Notes: generated by a model from the sequence alone, not told the origin. DNA of 6,023 bases from Planctomycetota bacterium (GCA_017885385.1 JAFNGF010000204.1:1-6023), one strand, 5' to 3'. Positions 1 to 5,775 are shown, numbered from the stretch's first letter. A program made the numbers and translations.

Positions 1-475
1 CGATGTGGCGGTCGAGGTTTTCGTTTATGTAATTAATCATTGTGGCCAAGGTAGTGGTTTTGCCGCATCCTGTCGGGCCGGTCACAAGGAACAAACCCCT
101 CGGCCTGCGACACAGGGCGGCGCAAATTTTAGGTAGCCCAATCTCCTCGAAGGTCATAATCTTGGAGGGGATGAGACGGAGAACGATGGATATATTGCCT
201 TTTTGCTTGAAGACGGAGACGCGGAACCGGCATGCTTCACCATAAGCAAAACCGAAGTCCGTTCCACCCTCTTCCTGAAGCTCCTGCTGATTTCGGTCGG
301 GTGTAATGCTCTTCATTAGAGCCACTGTATCGTCCGGCTCAAGGACCTTGGTCTCCAGAGAGCGGAGTCGCCCATCTATTCGCAGTACCGGTGCCCGGCC
401 AACAACCAAGTGTATATCAGAGGCTCCTTGCGTTACGCACGCGTGTAGAAGTCTATCCATGTTAACGGTTGCCAT
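1..475 (-). CDS. pilT: Type IV pilus retraction ATPase PilT (5' part, cut by window edge)
   Basis: PilT is the cytoplasmic hexameric ATPase that depolymerises type IV pili and powers twitching and DNA uptake. Only the first 158 codons are present; the gene runs off the left edge. The translation begins MATVNMDRLLHACVTQGASD, followed by IHLVVG. The GASDIHL motif (residues 17-23) and the RIDG turn are typical of the PilT N-terminal PAS-like domain, and the RecA-like domain opens with Walker A GPTGCGKT (133-140). Walker B, Asp and His boxes would lie outside the window. There is no N-terminal MshEN domain, which separates it from PilB/GspE. The start at 475 was chosen because GAGG lies 7 nt upstream; M6 is a less likely alternative. 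It follows pilB by 31 nt with no promoter visible between them, so the two are probably cotranscribed. The protein could be a PilT paralogue such as PilU; the C-terminus is needed to decide. Confidence 0.93.
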   Translation of the reverse strand, partial: MATVNMDRLLHACVTQGASDIHLVVGRAPVLRIDGRLRSLETKVLEPDDTVALMKSITPDRNQQELQEEGGTDFGFAYGEACRFRVSVFKQKGNISIVLRLIPSKIMTFEEIGLPKICAALCRRPRGLFLVTGPTGCGKTTTLATMINYINENLDRHI

Positions 476-506
476 TTTGAGTCCTCGGTCAACAACTATA
501 TTTTCA

Positions 507-2243
507 TCATTCCACCACCACGCCTTCGCTCTGCGCTATCGTCGCCACTTCAGCGGGTGTTGTTATTCCCTTGAATATTTTGATTTTGCCGTCATCTACA
601 AGTGCTCTCATTCCAGATGCCTTGGCGGCTTTTCTCAGCTCCCCGGTGGGCGCCTTTTTGAAGGCTAACTCCCTCAATTCATCGTTCATTTCTATCATCT
701 CAAAAATTGCGAGGCGGCCTTTGAACCCGGTGTGCTGACACTGGCCGCACCCGGCTCCTTTGTAGATGGTGTTTTTCTCCAGGTCTGCCGGGGTGATGTT
801 TAGCAGCCGCAGGTAGTGCGGGTCCGGGTTATGGTCGACTTCTTTGCACCTCTCACATATAACCCTGACCAGCCGCTGTGCCATGATAGCCTGTATTGAG
901 CTGGCGACCAAGAACGGCTTGATGCCCATGTCGATTAGACGCGGGATCGCACTACAGGCATCGTTGGTATGCAAAGTGCTGAAAACCAGGTGTCCGGTCA
1001 GTGCCGCCTGAACCGCGATGTCGGCTACGACGCCGTCTCGAATCTCGCCGATCAATATGATGTTGGGAGCCTGTCGCAGCATCGCCCTGAGTATCCTTTC
1101 GAATGTCAAGCCGATATCTTCCTTGACCTGGCATTGATTCATTCCGTCGAAGTTGTACTCGACCGGATCTTCAGCGGTAACAATCTTCTTGTCGGGCTTG
1201 TTCAGCTCCTGCAATGCGGCGTATAGCGTTGTGGTTTTGCCGCTACCTGTGGGGCCTGTGACAAGGAAGATGCCATTGGGTCTTCTAATTATGTGCTGAA
1301 AGTGCTCATAATGGTCGTGCTCAAAGCCCAGTGATTCGATGCCGATGTTGACCGCCTCGCGGCGCAAGATTCGCAGCACCACGCTTTCTCCATGATTGCC
1401 GGGCAGTGCCGAGACACGAAAATCAACGTCTTGGCCTCCTATAAGGCGTTTGATTCGACCATCCTGCGGGAGTCTCTTCTCGGCGATGTCCATGCCGGAT
1501 AATATCTTCAGACGCGTGATCAGCGGCGCCTGCATGCTCTTGGGAATATTGTCTCTTTCCAAACAGACGCCGTCGACACGGTACCTTACACGCACCCTGT
1601 CGGCCATCGGCTCGACGTGAATATCGCTGGCCCGCATGAAAAAGGCATTATCGATTATCAGATTAACCAGCCTGATGATGGGGGCCTCACTATCATCGTC
1701 GGCACCTTGAATTCGGAACGCCTCTGCTTGTAAATCGCTGCCGGCCTCGGCAAGCTCAGCGGCCGTTGCGTCAATGCTGTGTTTGAGCTTGTCGTCCTCT
1801 TCCTTTTGCGTTTTGTCGAATGAGCTTTCAATGTAAGCGCGGATCTTCTTGGGGTTTGCCACGTAGCACTCCAATTCGGTGTTCAGCCGAAATCGGATCG
1901 CATCCATCGTATCGAAGTCTAACGGATCGCTGATGATTAGTTTCAGTTTGCCGTTGTTCATACTCAAGGGCAGGACATTATGCCTTTTTATGAGATCTTC
2001 CGAGATTATTCTGGCTGCATCAGGCGGTATCGTGACTTCGTCCAGGTTTATGTATTGCAGCCCGAATTGCTTGGCGATGGCCTTGGTCAGCGTCTCTTCA
2101 TCGAGCAGGCCCTGCTCGACCAGCACCTGGCCAAGTCGCTTATTGTTGGCTTTTGAGGTCTTAATCGCATTGACAAGGGCTTCCTTCTCTACCAGCCCCG
2201 CTTTATAGAGTATTTCGCCCAAATGTCTGCGCTCTTTGGCCAT
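507..2243 (-). CDS. pilB: Type IV pilus assembly (extension) ATPase PilB / GspE family
   Basis: This 578-aa protein is a secretion-type ATPase that powers pilin polymerisation from the cytoplasmic face of the inner membrane. In order it shows an MshEN/GspE N-terminal domain (about 1-145, with two related repeats LGEILYKAGLV and LGQVLVEQGLL), a charged linker, RASDIHVEP (204-212), Walker A GPTGSGKT (330-337), Asp box TAEDPVEY (356-363), Walker B ILIGEIRD (396-403), His box TGHLVFSTLHTNDA (416-429) and two zinc-binding CxxC pairs (C463/C466, C499/C502). All key residues are intact and the length is normal for the family. The start at 2243 has GAGG 5 nt upstream. MshEN domains often bind cyclic di-GMP, so second-messenger control is possible. 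GspE of type II secretion has the same architecture; the adjacent pilT favours PilB. Confidence 0.95.
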   Translation of the reverse strand: MAKERRHLGEILYKAGLVEKEALVNAIKTSKANNKRLGQVLVEQGLLDEETLTKAIAKQFGLQYINLDEVTIPPDAARIISEDLIKRHNVLPLSMNNGKLKLIISDPLDFDTMDAIRFRLNTELECYVANPKKIRAYIESSFDKTQKEEDDKLKHSIDATAAELAEAGSDLQAEAFRIQGADDDSEAPIIRLVNLIIDNAFFMRASDIHVEPMADRVRVRYRVDGVCLERDNIPKSMQAPLITRLKILSGMDIAEKRLPQDGRIKRLIGGQDVDFRVSALPGNHGESVVLRILRREAVNIGIESLGFEHDHYEHFQHIIRRPNGIFLVTGPTGSGKTTTLYAALQELNKPDKKIVTAEDPVEYNFDGMNQCQVKEDIGLTFERILRAMLRQAPNIILIGEIRDGVVADIAVQAALTGHLVFSTLHTNDACSAIPRLIDMGIKPFLVASSIQAIMAQRLVRVICERCKEVDHNPDPHYLRLLNITPADLEKNTIYKGAGCGQCQHTGFKGRLAIFEMIEMNDELRELAFKKAPTGELRKAAKASGMRALVDDGKIKIFKGITTPAEVATIAQSEGVVVE

Positions 2244-2277
2244 ACAACCTCATGCCTGATAAGCTTTTCCAGTCATT

Positions 2278-2306
2278 ATTATAACACCGTCAGGGCTTTG
2301 AGTCAA
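2278..2306 (-). promoter_or_regulatory. Sigma-70-like promoter for pilB-pilT
   Basis: On the minus strand TTGACT (2306-2301) and TATAAT (2283-2278) are separated by exactly 17 nt, matching 11 of 12 consensus positions. Transcription would start near 2271, leaving a leader of about 28 nt that contains the pilB GAGG ribosome site. The -35 box includes the TGA stop codon of cinA (2305-2303). This gives pilB-pilT its own promoter apart from any readthrough from cinA. Activity is inferred from sequence only. Confidence 0.72.
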
Positions 2307-3541
2307 ATACAGATTTTCAAGCGGAGCATATTTAAGGCCGTCTGCGCTGCTCTACGTCGGTTGGAGTCTCTATCGTGGGAAAAAACAAATCGTTGGGTGT
2401 CGCAGCCGCTAACAGAGTCCACACTAACATATACCAGGCCGACAGGTTTTTGTTCGCTCGCTCCGGTCGGTCCGGCTATGCCGGTTATGCCGATGGCAAA
2501 ATCTGTGTGGGCTTTCTTTCTGGCGTTTCGAGCCATAGCCTGTGCCACCTGGCTGCTGACGGCCCCGTGCTTTTCGATCATCTCAGCCGGTATGCCGAGC
2601 TCGGTTGTTTTGGCGGCGTTGCTATACGTAACCCAGCCATACGTAAAGTATCTGCTTGCGCCGGGCGTGTCGGTTAGCAGTTTGGCCAGGCAGCCGCCCG
2701 TGCAGGATTCCGCTACGGCGATGGTTTTGTTTTGTTGGACCAGTTTTTCGCCCACGACATCGGCCAGCGTCTGTTCTTCGGTTCCGTACACCAATTCTCC
2801 CAAGGTGCTGCGGAGCAATTCTTCCGCTTTTTCAGCCAGTTTTTGGGCCTGCCGTTTGTCCTTTGCCGTTGCGATGACGTAGAGTGTGATGACGCCGTGC
2901 TCCACAGTACAGTTGATTAGCGGATTTCTGCCTCGCTGCATAAGGTCGCCGAGCAACGCGGCGATTTCTGATTCGGCTTTTCCGAAGCATTTGAGCTTGC
3001 GCACTTCTATTGCCTGGTCGCGGGCGAACTCTCCAGCCTGGGCAAGGACGGAATCTTGAAACATCTGTTTCATTTCGCCGGGCACGCCGGGCAAAGCAAT
3101 AAGCAGCTTACCTTTTGCTTTGGCAACGATGCCTGGGGCGGTGCCGAGTTTGTTGGCAATAGGCTCAGCGCCGGCTGGTATGTATGCCTGGCGTCTGCAG
3201 TTTTCCGGCATTTTCCGGCCCCGCGTGGCAAAGAGAATCTGTATTTTTTCCAGAAGCTCGTTATGGAACTGCAATTCGGCGCCGAGAAACTGTGCAAACG
3301 CCTGACGGGTTACATCGTCGTCGGTCGGCCCCAGGCCGCCGGTCGCCAGTATGATATCGGCGTCACTACTGGCCCGATTGAGCGACTGCACGATTGAATC
3401 TATGTCGTCCCCGACGGCATAGAAGCCGGCAACAGGGATTCCAAGCGAGAGTAATTCTCTGCTGAGATATGAAGCGTTAGTGTCTGCCGTTTGACCGCTG
3501 ATTATCTCATCGCCGATGCTGACGATACTTGCCTTGTTCAT
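2303..3541 (-). CDS. cinA: CinA family protein, NMN amidohydrolase / competence-damage inducible protein
   Basis: This is a full-length 412-aa CinA. The N-terminal MoaB/MogA-like domain (about 4-170) carries SIGDEIISGQ, GGLGPTDDDVT (68-78) and LPGVPGEM (150-157). The C-terminal CinA/PncC domain (about 255-408) has the catalytic-serine motif ESCTGG (278-283), YSNAAK (306-311), and TGIAGPTG (353-360). In characterised homologues the C-terminal domain deamidates nicotinamide mononucleotide to nicotinate mononucleotide in pyridine nucleotide salvage, and the N-terminal domain can act as an ADP-ribose pyrophosphatase; in naturally competent Gram-positives cinA is cotranscribed with recA. The reading frame is open to 3664, but homology begins at MNKASIVSIGDE, so the start at 3541 is preferred. 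No Shine-Dalgarno sequence precedes it. Its stop lies 59 nt before pilB and overlaps the pilB promoter. Confidence 0.95.
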   Translation of the reverse strand: MNKASIVSIGDEIISGQTADTNASYLSRELLSLGIPVAGFYAVGDDIDSIVQSLNRASSDADIILATGGLGPTDDDVTRQAFAQFLGAELQFHNELLEKIQILFATRGRKMPENCRRQAYIPAGAEPIANKLGTAPGIVAKAKGKLLIALPGVPGEMKQMFQDSVLAQAGEFARDQAIEVRKLKCFGKAESEIAALLGDLMQRGRNPLINCTVEHGVITLYVIATAKDKRQAQKLAEKAEELLRSTLGELVYGTEEQTLADVVGEKLVQQNKTIAVAESCTGGCLAKLLTDTPGASRYFTYGWVTYSNAAKTTELGIPAEMIEKHGAVSSQVAQAMARNARKKAHTDFAIGITGIAGPTGASEQKPVGLVYVSVDSVSGCDTQRFVFSHDRDSNRRRAAQTALNMLRLKICI

Positions 3542-3548
3542 GGAGCGG

Positions 3549-3577
3549 ATTTTAATATGAAGGTGTGTCCAAAACAA
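3549..3577 (-). promoter_or_regulatory. Candidate leaderless promoter of cinA
   Basis: On the minus strand TTGTTT (3577-3572) and TAAAAT (3554-3549) are spaced by 17 nt. The -10 box matches 5 of 6 consensus bases and the -35 box 3 of 6. The -10 box ends only 7 nt before the cinA ATG, which would put the transcription start at or next to the start codon. That fits the absence of a ribosome binding site in CCGCTCC just upstream. The -35 is weak, so this is tentative. Confidence 0.38.
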
Positions 3578-3610
3578 GGCGAAAAAACGCTTCTTCCGAT
3601 TGCCGCGCAA

Positions 3611-3650
3611 GATTGTCACCCCTGAGAAAAGCAGGGGGGAATCCAGGCTT
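3611..3650 (-). repeat. Hairpin-forming dispersed repeat, TGGATTCC...GGGGTGACA type (family D)
   Basis: Read on the minus strand, a CCTGGATTCC segment is followed by a stem-loop and then GGGGTGACAATC. The perfect 6-bp stem is CCCCTG (3619-3624) with CAGGGG (3632-3637) around a 7-nt loop. This arrangement is that of a short palindromic repeat scattered in many bacterial genomes, in which TGGATTCCCG and CGGGAATGACA flank a variable loop. No T-tract follows on either strand, so I do not call it a terminator. Family membership is from memory of the pattern; only one copy is in the window. Confidence 0.5.
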
Positions 3651-3663
3651 GCCCAATAAAACA

Positions 3664-3690
3664 AACCACAGATTTCACGGATTTACACGG
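3664..3690 (-). repeat. Dispersed repeat copy, 'GTGAAATCTGTGGTT' type (family B)
   Basis: The minus strand from 3684 to 3664 matches the plus strand at 5655-5675 in 20 of 21 positions, sharing GTGAAATCTGTGGTT. The two copies are in inverted orientation on either side of the accessory operon. The internal wording (AAATCCGTGAAATC) is itself a loose tandem of an AAATCTGTG unit. It lies between the D repeat and the A repeat with almost no spacer. Confidence 0.65.
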
Positions 3691-3695
3691 CCGTT

Positions 3696-3772
3696 ATAGG
3701 TTATCGTTTAGCCGGCATCCCTGCGGTGCCGGTCAAGTGGAACTGCGGTGGGATAAACTCCGCCGAGGAATC
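3696..3772 (-). repeat. Dispersed repeat copy, CCTCGGCG...GCCGGCTAAAC type (family A)
   Basis: On the minus strand this begins with a 22-nt block (3772-3751) that matches 19 of 22 positions of plus-strand 5686-5707, continues through a variable 31-nt middle, and ends with GCCGGCTAAAC (3717-3707) followed by GATAACC, as in the second copy at 5759-5769. The middle contains a stem: CCGGCA (3712-3717) pairs with TGCCGG (3727-3732) across a 9-nt loop. Two CTGCGG direct repeats occur at 3721-3726 and 3743-3748. Confidence 0.6.
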
Positions 3773-3785
3773 TATTTTGAACTAT

Positions 3786-3830
3786 CTTTGCGAGGAGTCC
3801 CGATACATCGGGACGACGGAGCAATCTATT
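3786..3830 (-). repeat. Palindromic dispersed repeat, 'TTGCGAGGAG...GACGGAGCAATC' type (family C)
   Basis: The core is a perfect inverted repeat, GTCCCGAT (3797-3804) and ATCGGGAC (3807-3814), with 2 nt between the arms. It is framed by TTTGCGAGGA and GACGGAGCAATC. This is the layout of a well-known short repeat of bacterial genomes in which TTGCGAGGAG and GAAGCAATCTC bracket a GC-rich hairpin. An 8-bp direct repeat AATCTATT occurs at 3769-3776 and 3823-3830, which may be a target duplication or chance. It sits just after the stop codon of the accessory operon. No T-tract follows, so termination is unproven. Confidence 0.55.
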
Positions 3831-3832
3831 CT

Positions 3833-4057
3833 TCAGACTTGGTGAAGGATAAAATCAATATCGAGAACCGTTATCTCTCCATCACGGTCCAGGTCGCAAC
3901 CACCCAATGTTTCGGCACACTCATGGCAATTAATAATTGTCTTGAGGTACTTCTTCTCCAATAAAAGCGGGTCAATATAAATAAGGTCAACGCTTTCCTT
4001 CTCGGAAGTAGCCAGTATCTCTAAATTATCACCGCAGTATAAACGGTTTCTTGTCAT
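3833..4057 (-). pseudogene. Chimeric remnant: DNA methyltransferase N-terminus joined to dockerin-like tail
   Basis: The 74-aa reading frame has two unrelated halves. Residues 1-30 (NRLYCGDNLEIL then ESVDLIYIDP) match the start of beta-class N6-adenine/N4-cytosine DNA methyltransferases such as type III Mod proteins, up to catalytic motif IV, which should continue as DPPF/DPPY. Here DP is followed by LLLEKKYL and the rest of the enzyme is gone, so it cannot methylate DNA. Residues 54-65 (DLDRDGEITVLD) form a complete 12-position EF-hand/dockerin calcium loop with D1, D3, D5, G6, I8 and D12, a common C-terminal tail of secreted planctomycete proteins. The junction lies near 3968-3960. Adding one C after GACCCGC would restore DPPF but leads to a stop after about ten codons. 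GAGGTGAGGG provides a good ribosome site, and the gene starts 3 nt after the membrane-protein stop, so the fusion may still be translated. Confidence 0.68.
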
Positions 4058-4060
4058 ATA

Positions 4061-4543
4061 TTATCCCTCACCTCTACTGTCACCCTTCCCCGCCCCATAT
4101 TCATCGACCCTGATCAGAGTAAACGCAGCTCGAAGAATCTCCATTATACAATATATCGATAACCCGAACAGCAACAGGTTTATAGACTTGCAGCCCCAGA
4201 TGAGAACAGTTTTGATATGAGACATCTCGGTCGTGCGCGCCGGGCAGATAACTAATACAAAAATATGCAAAAGAAACACTACGAGCATAAAATATGTGTC
4301 ATGTCTAAGTTCTTTCTTGGTTGAAGTAAACAGTGATTTCCCAAGTCTTGATTCAATTCCTGTGATTGTTTGTATTACAAACACAACTATTACAAATGCT
4401 AATCCCAGTAGTGTTCCCATCAAAGTAACCGAGTGTCCTCCGAAAAATGCGTCCAAGAAGCCGTTCCCCACAAAGTAATCACCCACCAGAAAAGGCGTTG
4501 CCAATACCAAGCAACAAAATATTATACCCATCACTCTAATCAT
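4061..4543 (-). CDS. Four-helix membrane protein, possibly RexB-like effector (unrecognised family)
   Basis: I cannot assign a family with certainty. The 160-aa protein has four hydrophobic segments at about 6-24, 38-62, 84-100 and 112-144. The loop between the second and third is strongly basic (SRLGKSLFTSTKKELRHD), so by the positive-inside rule both ends face the cytoplasm. There is no signal peptide cleavage site and no enzymatic motif. Its ATG overlaps the stop of the 277-aa gene (ATGA), has no clear ribosome site and is probably read by translational coupling, which implies matched amounts. Size, topology and position after a 277-aa soluble protein recall lambda RexB (144 aa, four helices, membrane-depolarising) and, less closely, KwaA of Kiwa. 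A toxin-like ion-channel role is an inference. Base composition is AT-rich: 19 of 60 bases are G or C in 4321-4380, against 31 of 60 in pilB at 2041-2100. Confidence 0.8.
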   Translation of the reverse strand: MIRVMGIIFCCLVLATPFLVGDYFVGNGFLDAFFGGHSVTLMGTLLGLAFVIVVFVIQTITGIESRLGKSLFTSTKKELRHDTYFMLVVFLLHIFVLVICPARTTEMSHIKTVLIWGCKSINLLLFGLSIYCIMEILRAAFTLIRVDEYGAGKGDSRGEG

Positions 4544-5373
4544 AACTTCGTTAATTCTTTGAGTGTGGAAATGAATGTTTCCTTGTCAGTTGTTTTCAAA
4601 TCAATGGTCACGTCGATTGTATTGTATTTGCACATGTCCTTGCTTCGATGCCACTGGCCCTTGGCTTTAAGTTTGTATTCACCTCCGCCCTTCCTCACGT
4701 ATTCTACTCCCTCAGATACAAATTTGCTCGTCTTTAGTATCTTCAACTTTCCTATTGGGTTTGCGAGGCTCAAACTTGTTTCAGTTGCATTGTACTCAGC
4801 ACGCAGTTTCTTTAGATCTTCAGTCAAAGCGCCTTCTAGGTTTAGTAAATTAGGAGCAGAAAAAGAAAAAGATACTTTCTCTATGTTGTCTCCTCCTTTC
4901 TCGACCAATCCCCAAAAGTCCTGTTCTGTAGTTACAGGATGAATCGAGAGAAAATATCCTTCGCATGAAAGGGTTTTGTTTATCTTATTCGCCAAAGCTT
5001 CAAGTGACGATAATGGCTTGTAAAACGCCCTATGTTGTTGTTCTACGGCAATTACTTGGCCAGTGTTTGGGTCAGAATCGAGCCGAATAAATACATTTGC
5101 GTGCGGCCAAGTCTCCTCCATTTCCCGTTTGAAGTGGTTTTCTGGGGCGTGGATTACCTCTTGGGTTGTTCTTCGTCCAAATTTTGCGAAAACCACATCA
5201 TCCTCGTTACGCTCACAGACATATCCCAACTCTGCTCGTCCTTGCCGAAAGTGATACGACTTTACGAACACATCCTGCAAAAGATTGCTTCGTGAATCCC
5301 CACCTTTTGAGTCGGGAAGAAAAGATAGTTGACCCGTCCGGTTTAAGAAGAACCGATATAAAAATAGATTCAT
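4540..5373 (-). CDS. Soluble 277-aa protein, possibly RexA/KwaB-like sensor (unrecognised family)
   Basis: Function is unknown. No signal peptide, membrane segment or nucleotide-binding motif is visible. The chain looks mixed alpha/beta: a beta-rich N-terminal half with NVFIRLDSDPNTGQVIAVEQ (93-112), a helix SSLEALANKINKTL (122-135), a strand YFLSIHPV (140-147), then VSFSFSAPNLLNLEG (167-181), a helix EDLKKLRAEYN (185-195), a GGGEYKLKAKG turn (229-239) and a lysine-rich C-terminus. This layout, the length and the four-helix partner downstream resemble RexA of lambda (279 aa, DNA-binding sensor); DUF4747 and DUF4868 (KwaB) proteins are other candidates. The resemblance is architectural, not a demonstrated homology. 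The start at 5373 is preceded by GAGGG and AGGA. A TATAAT box lies about 50 nt upstream. It appears to be the first gene of a three-ORF operon. Confidence 0.8.
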   Translation of the reverse strand: MNLFLYRFFLNRTGQLSFLPDSKGGDSRSNLLQDVFVKSYHFRQGRAELGYVCERNEDDVVFAKFGRRTTQEVIHAPENHFKREMEETWPHANVFIRLDSDPNTGQVIAVEQQHRAFYKPLSSLEALANKINKTLSCEGYFLSIHPVTTEQDFWGLVEKGGDNIEKVSFSFSAPNLLNLEGALTEDLKKLRAEYNATETSLSLANPIGKLKILKTSKFVSEGVEYVRKGGGEYKLKAKGQWHRSKDMCKYNTIDVTIDLKTTDKETFISTLKELTKL

Positions 5374-5419
5374 TTCCTAATTCCCTCTATCATACTTGAT
5401 CGCTTTCACATTCTCACTA

Positions 5420-5425
5420 ATTATA
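5420..5425 (-). promoter_or_regulatory. Candidate -10 box for the accessory operon
   Basis: A perfect TATAAT (5425-5420, minus strand) lies 46 nt upstream of the ATG at 5373, in an AT-rich stretch. Transcription from about 5412 would leave a leader of roughly 40 nt. I see no convincing -35 hexamer at 16-18 nt spacing, so the promoter may depend on an activator or be weaker than pilB's. The surrounding AT-richness makes a chance match possible. Confidence 0.35.
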
Positions 5426-5654
5426 TACCTATTCTACTTAATTCTACCCTGTAATTCCTCTCCTTCAACCCGCTGTCGATATTTTTTACAGTTTTCCCGC
5501 CGCCATTGTTTTTTTCTCCTACACTACCCACTTACAACATATAACTTGGAAAGCATACAATACCCAAACCGCAATTCCCGTCAAATTATATGCGTCTTTC
5601 CTCGTTGCTGGTTCGTGCTTCGTTTTTCGCTTCACGTTTCACGATCTATGAAAT
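5426..5654. other. Intergenic stretch without a credible gene
   Basis: This stretch is pyrimidine-rich on the plus strand, with runs such as GTTTTTTTCTCC around 5508-5519. The plus-strand reading frame across it (5396-5656) has no ribosome site and no recognisable domain, so I do not accept it. At 5611-5643 a loose tandem of a TTCGTGCTTCG / TTCGCTTCACG unit appears. It also carries the first copy of the CAATTCCCGTCAAA direct repeat (5572-5585). Nothing else is seen. Confidence 0.6.
5572..5585 (+). repeat. Direct repeat copy 1, CAATTCCCGTCAAA
   Basis: This 14-nt word is identical to 5867-5880, and similarity reaches back to an ACCC at 5562 in this copy and at 5855 in the other. The copies are 295 nt apart and flank the densest part of the repeat mosaic. 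Confidence 0.6.
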
Positions 5655-5675
5655 AAATCTGTGAAATCTGTGGTT
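5655..5675 (+). repeat. Dispersed repeat copy (family B)
   Basis: This segment reads AAATCTGTG then AAATCTGTGGTT, matching the minus-strand copy at 3684-3664 in 20 of 21 positions. As in that copy, a T-rich TTTTATTG sequence follows (5678-5686 here). It lies 10 nt before the A repeat. Confidence 0.65.
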
Positions 5676-5685
5676 AATTTTTATT

Positions 5686-5775
5686 GATCCCTCGGCGCAG
5701 TTTACCCTGAGCGTAGCCGAATGGCCTCAGTGCAGGCCTGAGCCGGGTCGAAGGATGTGCCGGCTAAACCTTAAC
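5686..5775 (+). repeat. Dispersed repeat copy (family A) containing two CCTGAGC...CGAAGG units
   Basis: The left block 5686-5707 matches the other A copy in 19 of 22 positions, and the right block holds GCCGGCTAAAC (5759-5769) followed by CTTAACC. Between them are two related units, CCTGAGCGTAGCCGAATGG (5706-5724) and CCTGAGCCGGGTCGAAGG (5737-5754). They are separated by an imperfect palindrome with GGCCT (5723-5727) and AGGCC (5734-5738). The middle is therefore different in sequence and length from the copy at 3720-3750 while both ends are conserved. Confidence 0.6.

Noticed and set aside
2223..2882. Plus-strand 219-codon reading frame
   Set aside because: Antisense to the well-supported cinA and its 3' flank; no ribosome site or recognisable domain.
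3542..3664. N-terminal extension of cinA (41 extra codons)
   Set aside because: The frame is open, but the extension runs over repeat D and the CinA family begins at MNKASIVSIGDE.
3797..3814. Rho-independent terminator for the accessory operon
   Set aside because: The hairpin is perfect, but on the minus strand it is followed by TCCTCGCAAAG without a U-tract.
3737..3964. Plus-strand reading frame of 75 codons
   Set aside because: Crosses repeats A and C and is antisense to the EF-hand tail, which has a clear motif on the minus strand.
5396..5656. Plus-strand reading frame of 86 codons
   Set aside because: No ribosome site, low-complexity Ser/Phe/Arg-rich product, runs through the promoter region and repeats.
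3664..5775. Repeats A and B on both sides of the accessory operon as terminal inverted repeats of a transposon
   Set aside because: Both pairs are inverted, but the order is B then A on the left and again B then A on the right, not mirrored as true ends would be. No transposase is present and the families look dispersed.
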